Both the position numbers and the translations under genes were made by a program. The notes beneath the pieces were generated by a model. The model did no database searches. It was not told the DNA's origin and was given only the letters and a program-made list of their open reading frames with translations. From Mycobacterium helveticum (lineage in GTDB: Bacteria > Actinomycetota > Actinomycetes > Mycobacteriales > Mycobacteriaceae), in contig NZ_VMQU01000045.1 in NCBI RefSeq assembly GCF_007714205.1, forward strand, positions 1 through 39,156: a stretch of DNA of 39,156 bases. The letters are read 5' to 3'. The first letter of the stretch is position 1. Every line of letters begins with the position of its first letter. Of the stretch, positions 16,585 through 26,607 are shown in pieces.

Positions 16585-18092
16585 CGCCGCGCCCCCATCT
16601 GCCGGAAGCTGAGCGCGGCGGCGACTTCGTCGAGCCCGGGCAGGTCCCGGCCGGCCAGGTCGGCCAGGCTCCATGCGACCCGCAGTGTGCGGTCCACACC
16701 GCGGATGCTGAGCAACCCGCGGTCCAGGGCGCTGCGCAGCGGCTCCATGGCGGCGTTGCCGAGGCGGAACCTGCGCCGCAGTAGCGGCCCGCTGACCTCG
16801 GCGTTGGTGCGGAACCCGTGGGGCCGCCACCGCGCGGCGGCCGCCTCACGGGCCAGCGCCACCCGCCGGCGGACCCGGTCGGTGGATTCTCCGTCGGCGA
16901 CCGAGAACGCTCCCGCCCGTACCGGGTTCATCTGCACCCGCAGGTCCACCCGGTCCAGCAGCGGGCCGGACAGCTTTCCCAGGTAGCGCCGCTTGGTCGC
17001 CGCCGCGCAGATGCAGTCCTGCGGATCAGCCGGCGCGCACGGGCACGGGTTGGCGGCCAGCACCAGCTGGAAGCGGGCCGGGTAGCAGGCCACCCCGTCG
17101 CGGCGGGCCAGCCGGATCTGCCCATCCTCCAACGGGGTCCGCAGCGACTCCAGCGCGGCCACGCTGACCTCGGCGCATTCGTCGAGGAACAGCACCCCGC
17201 GATGGGCGCGGCTGACGGCGCCCGGGCGGGCCATCCCCGAGCCGCCGCCGACCAGCGCCGCGACGCTGGAGCTGTGATGCGGCGCCACGAAGGGTGGCCT
17301 GCTGATCAGGGGCGTGTCCGACGACAGCAGGCCGGCCACCGAGTGGATCGCGGTGACCTCCAGCGACTCGTTGTCCGACAGCGGCGGCAGCAACCCCGGA
17401 AGACGTTGCGCCAGCATCGTTTTCCCGACCCCCGGCGGCCCGGTCAGCATCAGATGATGCGCGCCGGCGGCCGCGACCTCCACCGCGAACCGCGCCTGCG
17501 CCTGGCCCACCACGTCGGCGAGGTCGGCCGACGGCGCCGAATCCGTGCTGGCCGTCCCGACCCGTTCGCTCAGGCGGGCGGACCCGGACAGCCAACTCTG
17601 CAGCTGCCCCAGGGTGCGCACGCCCCAGACGTCGATGCCGTCGACCAGGCTGGCCTCGGCCAGGTTGTCCACCGGGACCACGACCACCGGCCAGCCCTCG
17701 CGCTTGGCGGCGAGCACCGCCGGCAGCACCCCGCGCACCGGCCGGACCCGCCCGTCCAGCGACAGCTCGCCCAGCAGGACCGTCTTTTCCAGGAGCTCCC
17801 ACGGGGTTTTCCGCTGCGCCGAGAGCACCGCGGCCGCCAGGGCGATGTCGTAGACCGAGCCCATCTTGGGCAGCGTCGCCGGCGACAGCGCGAGCGTGAG
17901 GCGGGCCATGGGCCAGCTGTTGCCGCAGTTGGTGACCGCCGCCCGCACCCGGTCGCGGGACTCCTGCAGCGCGGCGTCGGGCAGCCCCACCAGGTGCACG
18001 CCCGGCAGGCCGGAGGTGATGTCGGCCTCGATCTCCACGATCTCCCCGTCCAGCCCGCGCACGGCGACCGCGAACGCCCGTCCCAGCGACAT
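16581..18092 (-). CDS. comM: YifB/ComM-type AAA+ ATPase
   Basis: A 503-residue Mg-chelatase-like AAA+ protein of the YifB/ComM family. The N-terminal ChlI-like domain is about 20-140 (ITSGLPGVHLVGLPDAALQE). Walker A is GPPGVGKT (about 218-225), Walker B is VLFLDECAE, and a Cys-containing segment NPCPCAPADPQDCICAAATK may bind zinc. ComM in Vibrio is a hexameric helicase promoting branch migration during transformation; the mycobacterial role is unknown. ATG 18092 shares one base with the yraN stop (TGATG) and its stop overlaps dprA by 4 bases, so yraN-comM-dprA are translationally coupled. Confidence 0.95.
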   Translation of the reverse strand: MSLGRAFAVAVRGLDGEIVEIEADITSGLPGVHLVGLPDAALQESRDRVRAAVTNCGNSWPMARLTLALSPATLPKMGSVYDIALAAAVLSAQRKTPWELLEKTVLLGELSLDGRVRPVRGVLPAVLAAKREGWPVVVVPVDNLAEASLVDGIDVWGVRTLGQLQSWLSGSARLSERVGTASTDSAPSADLADVVGQAQARFAVEVAAAGAHHLMLTGPPGVGKTMLAQRLPGLLPPLSDNESLEVTAIHSVAGLLSSDTPLISRPPFVAPHHSSSVAALVGGGSGMARPGAVSRAHRGVLFLDECAEVSVAALESLRTPLEDGQIRLARRDGVACYPARFQLVLAANPCPCAPADPQDCICAAATKRRYLGKLSGPLLDRVDLRVQMNPVRAGAFSVADGESTDRVRRRVALAREAAAARWRPHGFRTNAEVSGPLLRRRFRLGNAAMEPLRSALDRGLLSIRGVDRTLRVAWSLADLAGRDLPGLDEVAAALSFRQMGARR

Positions 18093-18478
18093 CAGCCGAT
18101 CCCCCGCAGGTGGGTGATCTCGGGGGTGCGGCCTGAATTCCCAGGCCGGGCCCGTACACCGATCACGTCGATGCGCACGGCGGCCCAGCGCGCGTCCTGC
18201 CCGGCCAGCCACAGCCCGGCGAGCCGGCGCAGCCGCCCGACTTTGCGCGGGGTGACCGCGTACGGCAGCCCGCCGTAGCCGTCGCCGGTGCGCGTTTTCA
18301 CCTCGACGAACACCACCGTACGGGTAGCCTCGTCGGCGGCGATCACGTCGAGTTCGCCGTAGCGGCACCGCCAGTTGCGGTCCACGATCCGAAATCCCAA
18401 CCGGGTCAGGTGGTCCACGGCGAGCGCCTCGCCCATCGCGCCCAGCTCGATCCGGGTCATCGTCTTGTCCGTCGTCAC
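18092..18478 (-). CDS. YraN/UPF0102 family nuclease-like protein (Rv2898c-like)
   Basis: A 128-residue protein of the UPF0102 family with an endonuclease-like fold. The conserved core is GAMGEALAVDHL, FRIVDRNWRCRYGELDVIA and TVVFVEVKTRTG, giving the E-x(n)-D-x(n)-ExK pattern of PD-(D/E)xK nucleases. Function is unproven; it usually lies beside rnhB or dprA genes, as here. GTG 18478 gives an N-terminus VTTDKTMTR like its M. tuberculosis counterpart and has GGTGG a few bases upstream. The GTG at 18487 (three residues longer) and ATG 18451 are alternatives. Confidence 0.92.
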   Translation of the reverse strand: MTTDKTMTRIELGAMGEALAVDHLTRLGFRIVDRNWRCRYGELDVIAADEATRTVVFVEVKTRTGDGYGGLPYAVTPRKVGRLRRLAGLWLAGQDARWAAVRIDVIGVRARPGNSGRTPEITHLRGIG

Positions 18479-18550
18479 ACCGGCCACCCTGCGCGGCCGT
18501 CCCGACAGGATGTGTGGCGGCCGGCCGCAAATCGCGGGTCCGACCGCCGG

Positions 18551-18577
18551 TTATCCCCAGTCGCGTGCGTATCCACA
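18551..18577. promoter_or_regulatory. Pair of DnaA-box-like 9-mers
   Basis: TTATCCCCA (18551-18559) and GTATCCACA (18569-18577) each differ by one base from the DnaA-box consensus TTATCCACA. They have the same orientation, with starts 18 bp apart, in the 116-bp gap between fdhD and yraN, upstream of the yraN-comM-dprA run. Such a pair may occur by chance or bind DnaA as a regulator. Confidence 0.35.
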
Positions 18578-18594
18578 ACCGGGTGGGCCGCAGG

Positions 18595-19437
18595 CTAGGA
18601 CACGCCCCGGGTGATCCGGTCGGCGCGGGTGTAGACGTTCATCGACTCCCCGCGCAGGAACGCGACGAGGGTGACCCCGGATTCCTCGGCCAGCGAGACC
18701 GCCAGCGACGACGGCGCGGACACCGCGGCCAGCACGGGGATCCCGGCCATCACGGCCTTCTGGGTCAGCTCGAAGGACGCGCGCCCGCTGACCAGCAGCA
18801 CCGACGCCTCCAGCGGCACCCGCTCGCGCTCCAGCGCCCAGCCGATGACCTTGTCGACCGCATTGTGGCGGCCGACGTCCTCGCGTACCACCAGCATCGC
18901 GCCGTCCGCTCCGAACAGTGCCGCGGCGTGCAGCCCGCCGGTGCTGTGGAAGACTTTCTGCGCGGCGCGTAGCCGGCGGGGCATGGCCGCCAGCGTGGCC
19001 ACGGCGACGGTGGCGCCGTCGGCGCCGGGGGCAAACCGGCTGCTCAACCGCACCGCGTCCAGGGACGCCTTGCCGCAGACCCCGCACGACGACGTCGTGT
19101 AGAAGTTGCGGGTGACGTCGAGGTCGGGCGGCGCGACGCCGGGCGCCAGCGTCACCTCGAGCACGTTGTAGCTGTTGGCGCCCGCGTCGGCACGGGCGTC
19201 GCGGCCGCCGCAGTAACGGATGCTCAGCACGTCCCCGCGGCCCGCGATCACCCCCTCGGTGAGCAGGAACCCCTGCGCGAGTTCGACGTCCGCGCCGGGG
19301 GTGCGCATCGTCACCGTGACCGCGGCGCCGTTGACCCGGATTTCCAACGGCTCCTCGACGACCAGGGTGTCCGGCCGGGTGGTCGTTGACTCGGCGGTGA
19401 AGCGCGTCACCCGCCGACGCGCCGTTACCCGGCCCAC
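18595..19437 (-). CDS. fdhD: Formate dehydrogenase accessory sulfurtransferase FdhD
   Basis: A 280-residue sulfurtransferase that passes sulfur from IscS/NifS-type desulfurase to the molybdenum cofactor of formate dehydrogenases. The catalytic Cys pair Cys118/Cys121 lies in [15 protein letters not shown]. Other landmarks are [29 protein letters not shown] and [23 protein letters not shown] 19437 lies inside the 3' end of the FdhF-like gene (13-bp overlap), so the two are co-translated, which fits the expected client relationship. Confidence 0.96.
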   Translation of the reverse strand: MGRVTARRRVTRFTAESTTTRPDTLVVEEPLEIRVNGAAVTVTMRTPGADVELAQGFLLTEGVIAGRGDVLSIRYCGGRDARADAGANSYNVLEVTLAPGVAPPDLDVTRNFYTTSSCGVCGKASLDAVRLSSRFAPGADGATVAVATLAAMPRRLRAAQKVFHSTGGLHAAALFGADGAMLVVREDVGRHNAVDKVIGWALERERVPLEASVLLVSGRASFELTQKAVMAGIPVLAAVSAPSSLAVSLAEESGVTLVAFLRGESMNVYTRADRITRGVS

Positions 19438-21794
19438 CAGGGCATTTCACGGGCGCCGGGAGCCACCGCGAACGAGGCCGGCTCCACCCTGACGACGATC
19501 GCTTTCGATACCGGCGTGTTCGACTTGGCAGCGACGTGATCAAGTGGGACAAGCGGATTCGTTTCCGGATAATATGCCGCGGCATTGCCGGGCGGGGTCG
19601 AATAGGAAATCACCTGAAAGTCCTTGGCGCGCCGCTCCTGCAGGCGGCCATCGGCATCGTTCCACTCCGACACCAGGTCGACGCGCTCACCCGCCTTCAG
19701 GCCCAGCGCCTCGATGTCGGCCGGGTTCACGAACACCACGCGGCGCCCGCCCTTCACCCCCCGATAGCGATCGTCGAGCCCGTAGATCGTGGTGTTGTAC
19801 TGGTCGTGACTGCGCAGTGTTTGCAGCACCAGTCGGCCCGGCGGCACCGGCACCCATTGCAGCGGATTGATGGCGAAGTTGGCTTTGCCCGTGCTGGTGT
19901 GGAATTCGCGTAAGTCGCGCGGTGGATGCGGAAGCTGGAAACCGTCCGGCCGGCGCACCTTGCGGTTGTAGTCGGTGCAGCCGGGGACCACCGCCGCGAT
20001 CGCGTCGCGGATGGTGTCGTAGTCATCGGCGAGCCGCTCCCACCGCACCGGATGCTGCTCGCCCAGCAGGGTGCGCGCCAACCGGCAGACGATCTCGACC
20101 TCGCTGCGGACTTGGTCGCCCGGCGGATGCAAGCTGCCACGCGAAAGATGCACCATCGACATCGAATCCTCAACCGAGACAACCTGTTTGCGCCCGTTCC
20201 GGATGTCGCGGTCCGTACGGCCCAGCGTGGGCAGGATCAGCGCCGTGGCCCCGTGCACGAGGTGGCTGCGGTTGAGTTTGGTCGAAATCTGCACGGTCAG
20301 GGCGCAACTGCGCAAAGCCGCCTCGGTGACGGCGCTATCGGGGGCGGCCGACGCGAAATTGCCGCCCATCCCCATGAACACCGTGGCCCGCCCGTCACGC
20401 ATGGCACGGATCGCCGCGACGGTGTCGTAGCCGGGCCGGCGGGGCGTGGCGATGCCGAATTCACGATCCAGCGCCGCCAGGAACTCCTCGGGCATCTTCT
20501 CCCAGATGCCCATCGTACGGTCACCTTGCACGTTGGAGTGTCCGCGCACGGGGCACACGCCTGCGCCCGGGATGCCGATCATGCCGCGCAGCAGCAACAG
20601 ATTGGTGGCTTCGCCGATGGTGGCGACAGCGTGGCTGTGCTGGGTCAAGCCCATGGCCCAGCAGATGACGGTGCGCTGCGACGCCATCAACATCGCGGCA
20701 ACACGCTCCAGTTGCGCCCGCTCGACACCGGTGGCGGCGAGAACGGTGCCGATGTCGACGTCGAGGGTGCGGCGACGGTACGCGTCGAATCCCGAACAGC
20801 GTTGGTCGACGAATGCCCGATCGACGACGGTGCCCGGGGCGCGCCGGTCGGCCTCCAGCAGCAACCGTCCCAACCCGGCGAACAGCGCCATATCCCCGCC
20901 GATGCGGATCTGCACGAACTCGTCGGCCACCGGGATGCCATGCCCGAGAAGCCCGTTCAGCTTCTGCGGGTCCTTGAACCGGATCAAGCCGGCCTCAGGT
21001 AGCGGATTTATTGCAATAATCTTGGCGCCGTTGGCCTTTGCCTTCTCCAGCACCGACAGCATGCGCGGGTGGTTGGTGCCCGGGTTTTGCCCTGCGACGA
21101 CGATCAGGTCGGCATGCTCGACGTCGTCGACGGTGACGGACCCCTTCCCGATGCCGATCGACTCGGTCAGCGCCGAGCCCGACGACTCGTGGCACATGTT
21201 CGAGCAGTCGGGCAGGTTGTTCGTGCCGAAGCAGCGGACCATCAGCTGGTAGCAGAACGCGGCCTCGTTGCTGGTGCGGCCCGACGTGTAGAACACCGCC
21301 GCATCCGGGTTGTCCAGCGCGTTGAGCTGATCGGCGATCAGCCGGTAGGCGGCGTCCCAGCCGATCGGCCGGTAGTGATCATCGCCGGGCCTCAACACCA
21401 TCGGGTGGGTGATGCGGCCCTGTTGCGACAGCCAGTATTCGGGCTTTGCCGACAGCTCTGCCACCGAGTGCCGGGCGAAGAATTCCGGCGTGACCGTGCG
21501 CCTGGTGGCCTCCTCGGCAACGGCCTTGGCACCGTTCTCGCAAAATTCGGCCAGTTTGCGTCCGCCGTGCTCCTCGGGCCAGGCGCAGCCGGGGCAGTCG
21601 AATCCCTTGCGCTGATTCAGCCGGGCCAGCACCGCTCCGGTCCGCAGCGCACCCATCTGCTCCAGGCCGCGCTGCAGGGAGACCAGCACCGCCCGTAGGC
21701 CCGCCGCCTCACGTTTACGCGCCGTAACGGTTATCGCGTGCTCGTCGTAGTCGGCGACGACGCCGCGCGCCGCGGCCGCGCGCTTGAAACCCAC
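19425..21794 (-). CDS. FdhF/YdeP-type molybdopterin oxidoreductase (Rv2900c-like)
   Basis: A 789-residue bis-MGD oxidoreductase of the FdhF/YdeP subgroup. Only one CxxC pair is seen near the N-terminus (Cys67 and Cys70 in [15 protein letters not shown]), not the four-Cys 4Fe-4S motif of classical formate dehydrogenases. The presumed Mo-site segment is [20 protein letters not shown] (Cys201). Further landmarks are [18 protein letters not shown] [30 protein letters not shown] and the cofactor-binding C-terminus [20 protein letters not shown]. The true substrate is unknown; formate is inferred only from fdhD overlap. GTG 21794 starts the conserved N-terminus, with GAGG about 12 bases upstream. 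The 5' region is 434 bp. Confidence 0.93.
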   Translation of the reverse strand: MGFKRAAAARGVVADYDEHAITVTARKREAAGLRAVLVSLQRGLEQMGALRTGAVLARLNQRKGFDCPGCAWPEEHGGRKLAEFCENGAKAVAEEATRRTVTPEFFARHSVAELSAKPEYWLSQQGRITHPMVLRPGDDHYRPIGWDAAYRLIADQLNALDNPDAAVFYTSGRTSNEAAFCYQLMVRCFGTNNLPDCSNMCHESSGSALTESIGIGKGSVTVDDVEHADLIVVAGQNPGTNHPRMLSVLEKAKANGAKIIAINPLPEAGLIRFKDPQKLNGLLGHGIPVADEFVQIRIGGDMALFAGLGRLLLEADRRAPGTVVDRAFVDQRCSGFDAYRRRTLDVDIGTVLAATGVERAQLERVAAMLMASQRTVICWAMGLTQHSHAVATIGEATNLLLLRGMIGIPGAGVCPVRGHSNVQGDRTMGIWEKMPEEFLAALDREFGIATPRRPGYDTVAAIRAMRDGRATVFMGMGGNFASAAPDSAVTEAALRSCALTVQISTKLNRSHLVHGATALILPTLGRTDRDIRNGRKQVVSVEDSMSMVHLSRGSLHPPGDQVRSEVEIVCRLARTLLGEQHPVRWERLADDYDTIRDAIAAVVPGCTDYNRKVRRPDGFQLPHPPRDLREFHTSTGKANFAINPLQWVPVPPGRLVLQTLRSHDQYNTTIYGLDDRYRGVKGGRRVVFVNPADIEALGLKAGERVDLVSEWNDADGRLQERRAKDFQVISYSTPPGNAAAYYPETNPLVPLDHVAAKSNTPVSKAIVVRVEPASFAVAPGAREMPWWAG

Positions 21795-22228
21795 GGGATC
21801 AAACTACCTCGGCCCGCGCACCCCGCGCCGGGCGTAGCGCGTCGGCGTGCGTCACAGCGCCGCCAGGGGCCTCCGCCGAGGAGTGCACGGGCCGCCGGCC
21901 CGCCGCCGACTTGGCCTTGCCACCGACGTGCGCCCGACGTGCAGCCATTCCGGCAGCGACGGGACGAACGGCACCCCCGAGATCGCCGCGGACGCCGCGG
22001 CCCCGGCGGCACCGCAGCAAGTTACGCCGACTACGGACGAAACTCCCGCCTCCGCGCCGTAGGCTGGCGGCGCGGCGCGCCTCGTCCGCAGCGCCAGCTG
22101 CGACCCGGCGACCCGCTGACGGGCCGGCAACTGCAGCGCACGGCAGGTGCGGCGCGTCGCCGGCCGATAACATACGGCCAGGAGGCGGGCCGGATGACGC
22201 TCGGACACCGCCGTGAGGGAGGCACAAC
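21795..22228. other. Divergent intergenic region, fdhF-like and GAF-ANTAR genes
   Basis: The 434-bp region holds the promoters of two divergent genes. A plus-strand frame around 21920-22062 reads an Ala/Pro/Thr-rich stretch (SHSGSDGTNGTPEIAADAAA then PQQVTPTTDETPASAP) that could be a small protein end, but no good start or ribosome site is found and I do not recognise it. GATAACAT near 22165 is a possible -10 for the ANTAR gene. No repeats or terminators were noted. Confidence 0.4.
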
Positions 22229-22981
22229 GTGGTTGAAGACGTGAACACCGACGCCGCCGGCTCGCTGCCCGGGGGCGAGAAGGCCGACCCGGCGACGGTC
22301 TTCTCGGCGCTGGCGGAGATCATCTATCAGGGCTCGGACCCCGGTGAGATGTACTCGGCCATCTGCGTCGCCGCGACCCTGACGGTGCGCGGCTGCGACC
22401 ACGCCAGCCTGATGCTGCTGGAGAACGGCCGTTACGTCACCGTCGGCGCCAGCGACCGGCTGGCATACGCGGTCGACGAACTCGAACGGCGCACCGGCGA
22501 CGGCCCCTGCATCGACGCCATCGAAGAGGAGACCCCGCAGATCGACACGGACCTCACCACGCCGTCGCTGTGGCCCAAACTGGCGGCCGTCCTGGTCGCG
22601 GAGACGCCGGTGCGCGGGGCCATGGGGTTTCGCCTGTTGATCGACAAACGCAAGGCCGCGGCGCTCAACCTGTTCAGCGACACCCCCAACCTGTTCGACG
22701 CCGAGTCGGCCGGTGCGGCCGCGGTGCTGGCCTCGTTCGCCAGCGTGGCCATCAACGCCGTGGCCAAGGGGGACGACGCCGCGAGCCTGCGGCGCGGGCT
22801 GCTCAGCAACCGCGAGATCGGCAAAGCGGTCGGCATGTTGATGTTGCTGCACGACATGAGCGAAAGCCAGGCATTCGACCTGCTGCGCCGCCATTCGCAG
22901 GGCCTCAACATCAAGCTCGCCGACGTGGCGCGGGCGGTCATCGAGCGAAAGGGCCACCTGCCCCTCGACGACGCGGATTAG
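22229..22981 (+). CDS. GAF-ANTAR regulator
   Basis: A 250-residue protein. Residues about 20-180 form a GAF domain (AICVAATLTVRGCDHASLML, VTVGASDRLAYAVDELERRT, GDGPCIDAIEE, LNLFSDTPNLFDAESAGAAA). Residues about 190-243 form an ANTAR RNA-binding domain (NREIGKAVGMLMLLHDMSES, QAFDLLRRHSQGLNIKLADV, ARAVIERKG). ANTAR proteins bind dual hexaloop hairpins and act as antiterminators. The GTG at 22229 has GAGGGAGG about 6 bases upstream. It lies between fdhF-like and DUF2469 genes, where M. tuberculosis has no such gene, and is one of three ANTAR proteins in this window. The ligand for the GAF domain is unknown. Confidence 0.93.
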   Translation: MVEDVNTDAAGSLPGGEKADPATVFSALAEIIYQGSDPGEMYSAICVAATLTVRGCDHASLMLLENGRYVTVGASDRLAYAVDELERRTGDGPCIDAIEEETPQIDTDLTTPSLWPKLAAVLVAETPVRGAMGFRLLIDKRKAAALNLFSDTPNLFDAESAGAAAVLASFASVAINAVAKGDDAASLRRGLLSNREIGKAVGMLMLLHDMSESQAFDLLRRHSQGLNIKLADVARAVIERKGHLPLDDAD

Positions 22982-23024
22982 GCCGGGATCAGGCCGGGAT
23001 CGTCCCCCATGCCGGTCGGGCCGG

Positions 23025-23330
23025 CTATTCGGGCAGGCGCAACTCGGGCTTTTCGACCTCTTCGATGTTGACGTCCTTGAAGGTGACGACACGCACCTGC
23101 TTGACGAACCGCGCCGGCCGGTACATGTCCCACACCCACGCGTCGGACAGGCGCAGCTCGAAGTACACCTCGCCGTCGGCGTTGTGGGGCACCATCTCCA
23201 CGCTGTTGGCCAGGTAGAAGCGCCGCTCGGTTTCGACGACGTAGCTGAACTGACCGACGATGTCCTTGTATTCGCGGTACAGCGAGAGCTCCATCTCGGT
23301 TTCGTACTTTTCGAGATCCTCTGCACTCAT
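23025..23330 (-). CDS. DUF2469 conserved protein (Rv2901c-like)
   Basis: A 101-residue acidic cytoplasmic protein found across actinobacteria next to rnhB. Characteristic segments are MSAEDLEKYETEMELSLYRE, YKDIVGQFSYVVETERRFYL, ANSVEMVP and ELRLSDAWVWDMYRPARFVK. No enzymatic motif or known function. It follows rnhB by 43 bases and is probably in the rplS-lepB-rnhB unit. Confidence 0.95.
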   Translation of the reverse strand: MSAEDLEKYETEMELSLYREYKDIVGQFSYVVETERRFYLANSVEMVPHNADGEVYFELRLSDAWVWDMYRPARFVKQVRVVTFKDVNIEEVEKPELRLPE

Positions 23331-23373
23331 CTGGTCAGAAATCCTTCTCGTTGCGCACTGGTCTCATCTTTCC

Positions 23374-24093
23374 TCAACGGTATGCGCCCCGGCCGTCCGG
23401 AGGGTCCGGATCGCAGTCGGCCACCACCCGGCTCGGCGCGCCGGTCGCCACGCGCCGCACGTTGATGAACGAATGGCGGTGTTCGGGGCACGGGCCGAGC
23501 CGGGCCAGCGCCGTGCTGTGCGCGGGCGTGCTGTAGCCCTTGTGGTCGGCGAATCCGTAGCCGGGGTGGGCGGCGTCCAGGGCGACCATCAGCCGGTCGC
23601 GGCTGACTTTCGCCAGCACGCTGGCCGCGGCGATGCAGGCCGCGGCAGCGTCGCCACCGACCACCGGCAGCGAGGGCATCGGCAGGCCGGGCACCCGGAA
23701 ACCGTCGCTCAGCACATAGCCGGGCCGGACCGCCAGACCGGCCACCGCGCGGCGCATGCCCTCGATGTTGGCGACGTGCACGCCGCGCCGGTCCACCTCG
23801 GTCGACGGGATGAACACCACGTGGTAGGCCAGCGCGTAACGACGGATCAGGGGAAACAGCCGCTCCCGCACCTTCTCGGTCAGTTTCTTCGAATCATCCA
23901 GCTCGGCAAGGCTTTCCAGCCTCCCCGGACCGAGCACACAGGCCGCCACCACCAGCGGGCCCGCGCACGCGCCGCGGCCCACCTCGTCGACCCCGGCCAC
24001 CGGCCCCAGGCCGCTGCGGTACAGCGCGGACTCCAAGGTCCGCAGACCCCCAGACTTGCGGATCACCGTCCGCGGCGGCCAGGGCCCCCTCAT
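23374..24093 (-). CDS. rnhB: Ribonuclease HII
   Basis: A 239-residue RNase HII that removes misincorporated ribonucleotides and RNA from RNA/DNA hybrids. The signature [20 protein letters not shown] carries the DEVGRG motif with the first two acidic metal ligands. The third and fourth acidic sites are in [17 protein letters not shown] sequence and [13 protein letters not shown]. The Ser/Lys segment [18 protein letters not shown] is also present. The C-terminus has a short extra tail ([16 protein letters not shown]). ATG 24093 is 13 bases after the lepB stop. Confidence 0.96.
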   Translation of the reverse strand: MRGPWPPRTVIRKSGGLRTLESALYRSGLGPVAGVDEVGRGACAGPLVVAACVLGPGRLESLAELDDSKKLTEKVRERLFPLIRRYALAYHVVFIPSTEVDRRGVHVANIEGMRRAVAGLAVRPGYVLSDGFRVPGLPMPSLPVVGGDAAAACIAAASVLAKVSRDRLMVALDAAHPGYGFADHKGYSTPAHSTALARLGPCPEHRHSFINVRRVATGAPSRVVADCDPDPPDGRGAYR

Positions 24094-24106
24094 CGCAAAG
24101 CCCCGG

Positions 24107-24982
24107 CTACCGATTCTGCTGCGGGTTCACCGAATCCACGACGCCCCAACGCCCCGGCGGCCACACGATGAACCTGGCCTTGCCGATGACGTTGGAGACC
24201 GGCACCGTGCCCGACATCGGATCGCCGGTGCACAGAATGCCCTTCAGCGCGTCGGTCGGGGTGCTCGTGCAGTGGGCGCGCGAGTCCGCCGAGTGCGTCC
24301 GGTTGTCGCCCATCACCCACAGGCGCCCCGGGGGCACGGTGACCGGCCCGAACTCGGGGCCCAGGCAGGGGTAGACGGCCGGGTTTGCCATCATGGTGGC
24401 CGGGTCCAGATACGGCTCGTAAAGCCGCTTGCCATTGACCGTCAAACCCGTGTCGGCCCGGCACTGCACCGTCTGACCGCCGACCGCGATGACGCGCTTG
24501 ACCAGGTCGTTCTCGTCGGGAGGTACGAATCCGACGAAGGACAGCGCGTTCTGGGCCCAACGCAGCGCGGTGTTGTCGGAACGGATCGACTTGTATCCGA
24601 CGTTCCAGGCCGGCGGGCCCTTGAAGACGACGACGTCGCCGGGACGCGGGACGCCGAAGTCGTAGGTCACCTTGTCCACCATGATCCGGTCGCCGACACA
24701 GCCGGGGCATCCGTGCAGGGTGGGCTCCATCGACTCCGACGGAATCAGGTAGGGCCGCGCCACGAACGTCAACATGACGTAGTAGAGCACCACCGCGATG
24801 ACCGCGAGAATCGCGAACTCGCGCGCGGCGGACCGCGTGGTGCGCTTGGGCTCCGCCGCTTCCGGCGCCTCGCCGGTCGCGGCGGCCGCGTCGTCGGCCG
24901 CGCCGGGGTCGCGGGTGGACACCTTCGGCTCTGAGGGACCGGCGTCGGGCCGGGGCTCGGGTGAGTCCGTGCTATCGGTCAC
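24107..24982 (-). CDS. lepB: Signal peptidase I
   Basis: A 291-residue type I signal peptidase, membrane-anchored with its catalytic domain outside. An acidic, disordered cytoplasmic N-terminus (1-50) precedes one membrane helix (about 55-75). The catalytic Ser84 (PSESMEPT) and Lys162 ([12 protein letters not shown]) are present, with the third box [13 protein letters not shown]. It cleaves signal peptides such as those of the MPT63-like and Ag85-like proteins here. It lies between rplS (57-bp gap) and rnhB (13-bp gap). Confidence 0.97.
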   Translation of the reverse strand: MTDSTDSPEPRPDAGPSEPKVSTRDPGAADDAAAATGEAPEAAEPKRTTRSAAREFAILAVIAVVLYYVMLTFVARPYLIPSESMEPTLHGCPGCVGDRIMVDKVTYDFGVPRPGDVVVFKGPPAWNVGYKSIRSDNTALRWAQNALSFVGFVPPDENDLVKRVIAVGGQTVQCRADTGLTVNGKRLYEPYLDPATMMANPAVYPCLGPEFGPVTVPPGRLWVMGDNRTHSADSRAHCTSTPTDALKGILCTGDPMSGTVPVSNVIGKARFIVWPPGRWGVVDSVNPQQNR

Positions 24983-25039
24983 GAGATCAGCGTAGCCAGC
25001 CCGATTTGTGCCCCGGTGAACCGCCGAGCCGGCGCCCGG

Positions 25040-25381
25040 TCAGCGCTTCTCCTTGATCTTGGCCTTCTTGCCGCGGAGCTCACGCAAGTAGTACAGCTTG
25101 GCGCGGCGGACATCGCCTCGCGTCACCACCTCGATGTGGTCGATGTTCGGCGAATGCACCGGAAACGTGCGCTCGACGCCGACGCCGTAGCTCTCCTTGC
25201 GCACGGTGAAGGTCTCGCTGACGCCCCCGCCCTGCCGGCGGATGACCACACCCTTGAACACCTGGATGCGCTCCTTGGCGCCTTCGATGACCTTGACGTG
25301 CACGTTGATGGTGTCGCCCGGGCCGAAGGCCGGGATGTCGTCGCGTAGCGACGCCTGGTCGACGAAGTCCAGCCTGTTCAT
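25040..25381 (-). CDS. rplS: 50S ribosomal protein L19
   Basis: A 113-residue L19 located at the 30S-50S interface. Conserved parts are [60 protein letters not shown] and the basic tail [22 protein letters not shown] 25381 is chosen; GGAAG lies about 9 bases upstream. The upstream leader (about 150 bases) has hairpin potential and an extended -10-like element shared with rpsP. lepB, rnhB and DUF2469 follow in the same direction. Confidence 0.97.
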   Translation of the reverse strand: MNRLDFVDQASLRDDIPAFGPGDTINVHVKVIEGAKERIQVFKGVVIRRQGGGVSETFTVRKESYGVGVERTFPVHSPNIDHIEVVTRGDVRRAKLYYLRELRGKKAKIKEKR

Positions 25382-25413
25382 GCGAAAAGACACTTCCTTG
25401 CAGTCGCGGCTCA

Positions 25414-25447
25414 CGGTGGCCCGCACGCGGGCGCGCGGCGGTCACCG
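25414..25447 (-). promoter_or_regulatory. Hairpin in the rplS leader
   Basis: GCCCGC (25419-25424) and GCGGGC (25427-25432) pair around a 2-base loop, and CGGTG (25414-25418) can pair with CACCG (25443-25447) outside it. This structured element lies 33-66 bases upstream of rplS in its 5' leader and could support L19 autoregulation. Confidence 0.4.
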
Positions 25448-25535
25448 AGCCGATGGGTTTTCCAGCGTTCCAATTCGTCTCGCAGCAGGCGGGAAGCGGC
25501 CCGGCCGACCGACGACCGCCGGAGACAACTGGTCA

Positions 25536-25546
25536 ATTGTGCCAGA
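25536..25546 (-). promoter_or_regulatory. Putative extended -10 promoter element of rplS
   Basis: On the minus strand TCTGGCACAAT places TGG directly before CACAAT, an extended -10 (TGN plus hexamer). A TTCACT at about 17 bases upstream matches the -35 consensus at 4 of 6. The same 11-base string occurs upstream of rpsP. The inferred leader is about 150 bases. Confidence 0.5.
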
Positions 25547-25629
25547 CGCCGTCCATGCAGTGAAAATCACACGGAATCACCGTGCCGCGCGACGGGCCAA
25601 CGGCGCAGGTCAGTGGTAGATATGACGGA

Positions 25630-26607
25630 ATGCGCAGACGATCCCTGACGCTGCCGACCGCCATCGCCGCGGTCGCGTTGGTGGTCGCCGCGGCCTGCGT
25701 GGGCCAGTTGCGGGCGCAGGTGCAGGCGAAGGTGTTCGACGCCCCCCTGCATCCCGCGTCCAAACCGGTTTCGTCCCCGTCGCCGCAGCAGGTCGCCGGT
25801 CTGTTCACGGAGGCCGTCGCGCCGCCCCCACCGCAGCGGGCGCTGCCCACCAGCGCCGACTTCGGCCTGCTGCAGGCACGCGTGCAGCTGGCCACCGACG
25901 ACGCCGCCGCCGCCGGCGCCACGCTGTCGGTCGCCGTCCTGGATCGCGCCACCAACCGGCTGGTCTCCAACGGCAACGGCCAGATCGCGGGGACGGCATC
26001 GGTGGCCAAGCTCTTCATCGCCGACGACCTGCTGCTGCGGGAAGCCGCGGGCGGGACCGCGCTGAGCACCGACGACCGCCAGGCCGTGGACCTGATGCTG
26101 CAGTCCTCCGACGACGGCGCGGCCGAGCGGTTCTGGGGTCAGGACGGGGGCAACGCCATCATCACCGAGGTCGCGAGCCGGTACGGGCTGGCGTCGACCA
26201 CGCCGCCGCCCGACGGGCGCTGGTGGAACACGATCAGCTCGGTGACCGACCTGATCCGCTACTACGAGAAGCTGCTCGACGGGTCCGGCGGGCTGCCCGC
26301 CGAACGGGCGAAGATCATCGTCGACGACCTGGACCGGTCCACGCCCAACGGCGTCGACGGCTACCCGCAGCGGTTCGGCATCCCGGAGGGCCTCTACGCC
26401 GAACCGGTGGCCGTCAAGCAGGGCTGGATGTGCTGCATCGGCAGCGACTGGATGCACCTGTCGACCGGGCTGGTCGGCGCCGACCACCGCTACATCATGG
26501 TGGTCCAGTCGCTGCAGCCCTCCGACGACGCCACCGCCCGCGACACGATCACCCGGGCGGTCAAGACGATGTTCCCCGACGGCCGCATCGGCCCCGCGCT
26601 CGACTAG
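25630..26607 (+). CDS. lppW: LppW-like exported beta-lactamase-fold protein
   Basis: A 325-residue exported protein resembling M. tuberculosis lipoprotein LppW. The N-terminal hydrophobic segment [20 protein letters not shown] ends at a Cys, but the box (AAAC) is weaker than a standard lipobox. The rest is a serine beta-lactamase/PBP-like fold with SVAK (in [14 protein letters not shown]), [11 protein letters not shown] as the second motif and [15 protein letters not shown] as the K-[TSQ]-G-like third. The absence of a standard KTG leaves enzymatic activity open. ATG 25630 gives the conserved N-terminus. Its stop overlaps that of trmD on the opposite strand. Confidence 0.9.
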   Translation: MRRRSLTLPTAIAAVALVVAAACVGQLRAQVQAKVFDAPLHPASKPVSSPSPQQVAGLFTEAVAPPPPQRALPTSADFGLLQARVQLATDDAAAAGATLSVAVLDRATNRLVSNGNGQIAGTASVAKLFIADDLLLREAAGGTALSTDDRQAVDLMLQSSDDGAAERFWGQDGGNAIITEVASRYGLASTTPPPDGRWWNTISSVTDLIRYYEKLLDGSGGLPAERAKIIVDDLDRSTPNGVDGYPQRFGIPEGLYAEPVAVKQGWMCCIGSDWMHLSTGLVGADHRYIMVVQSLQPSDDATARDTITRAVKTMFPDGRIGPALD

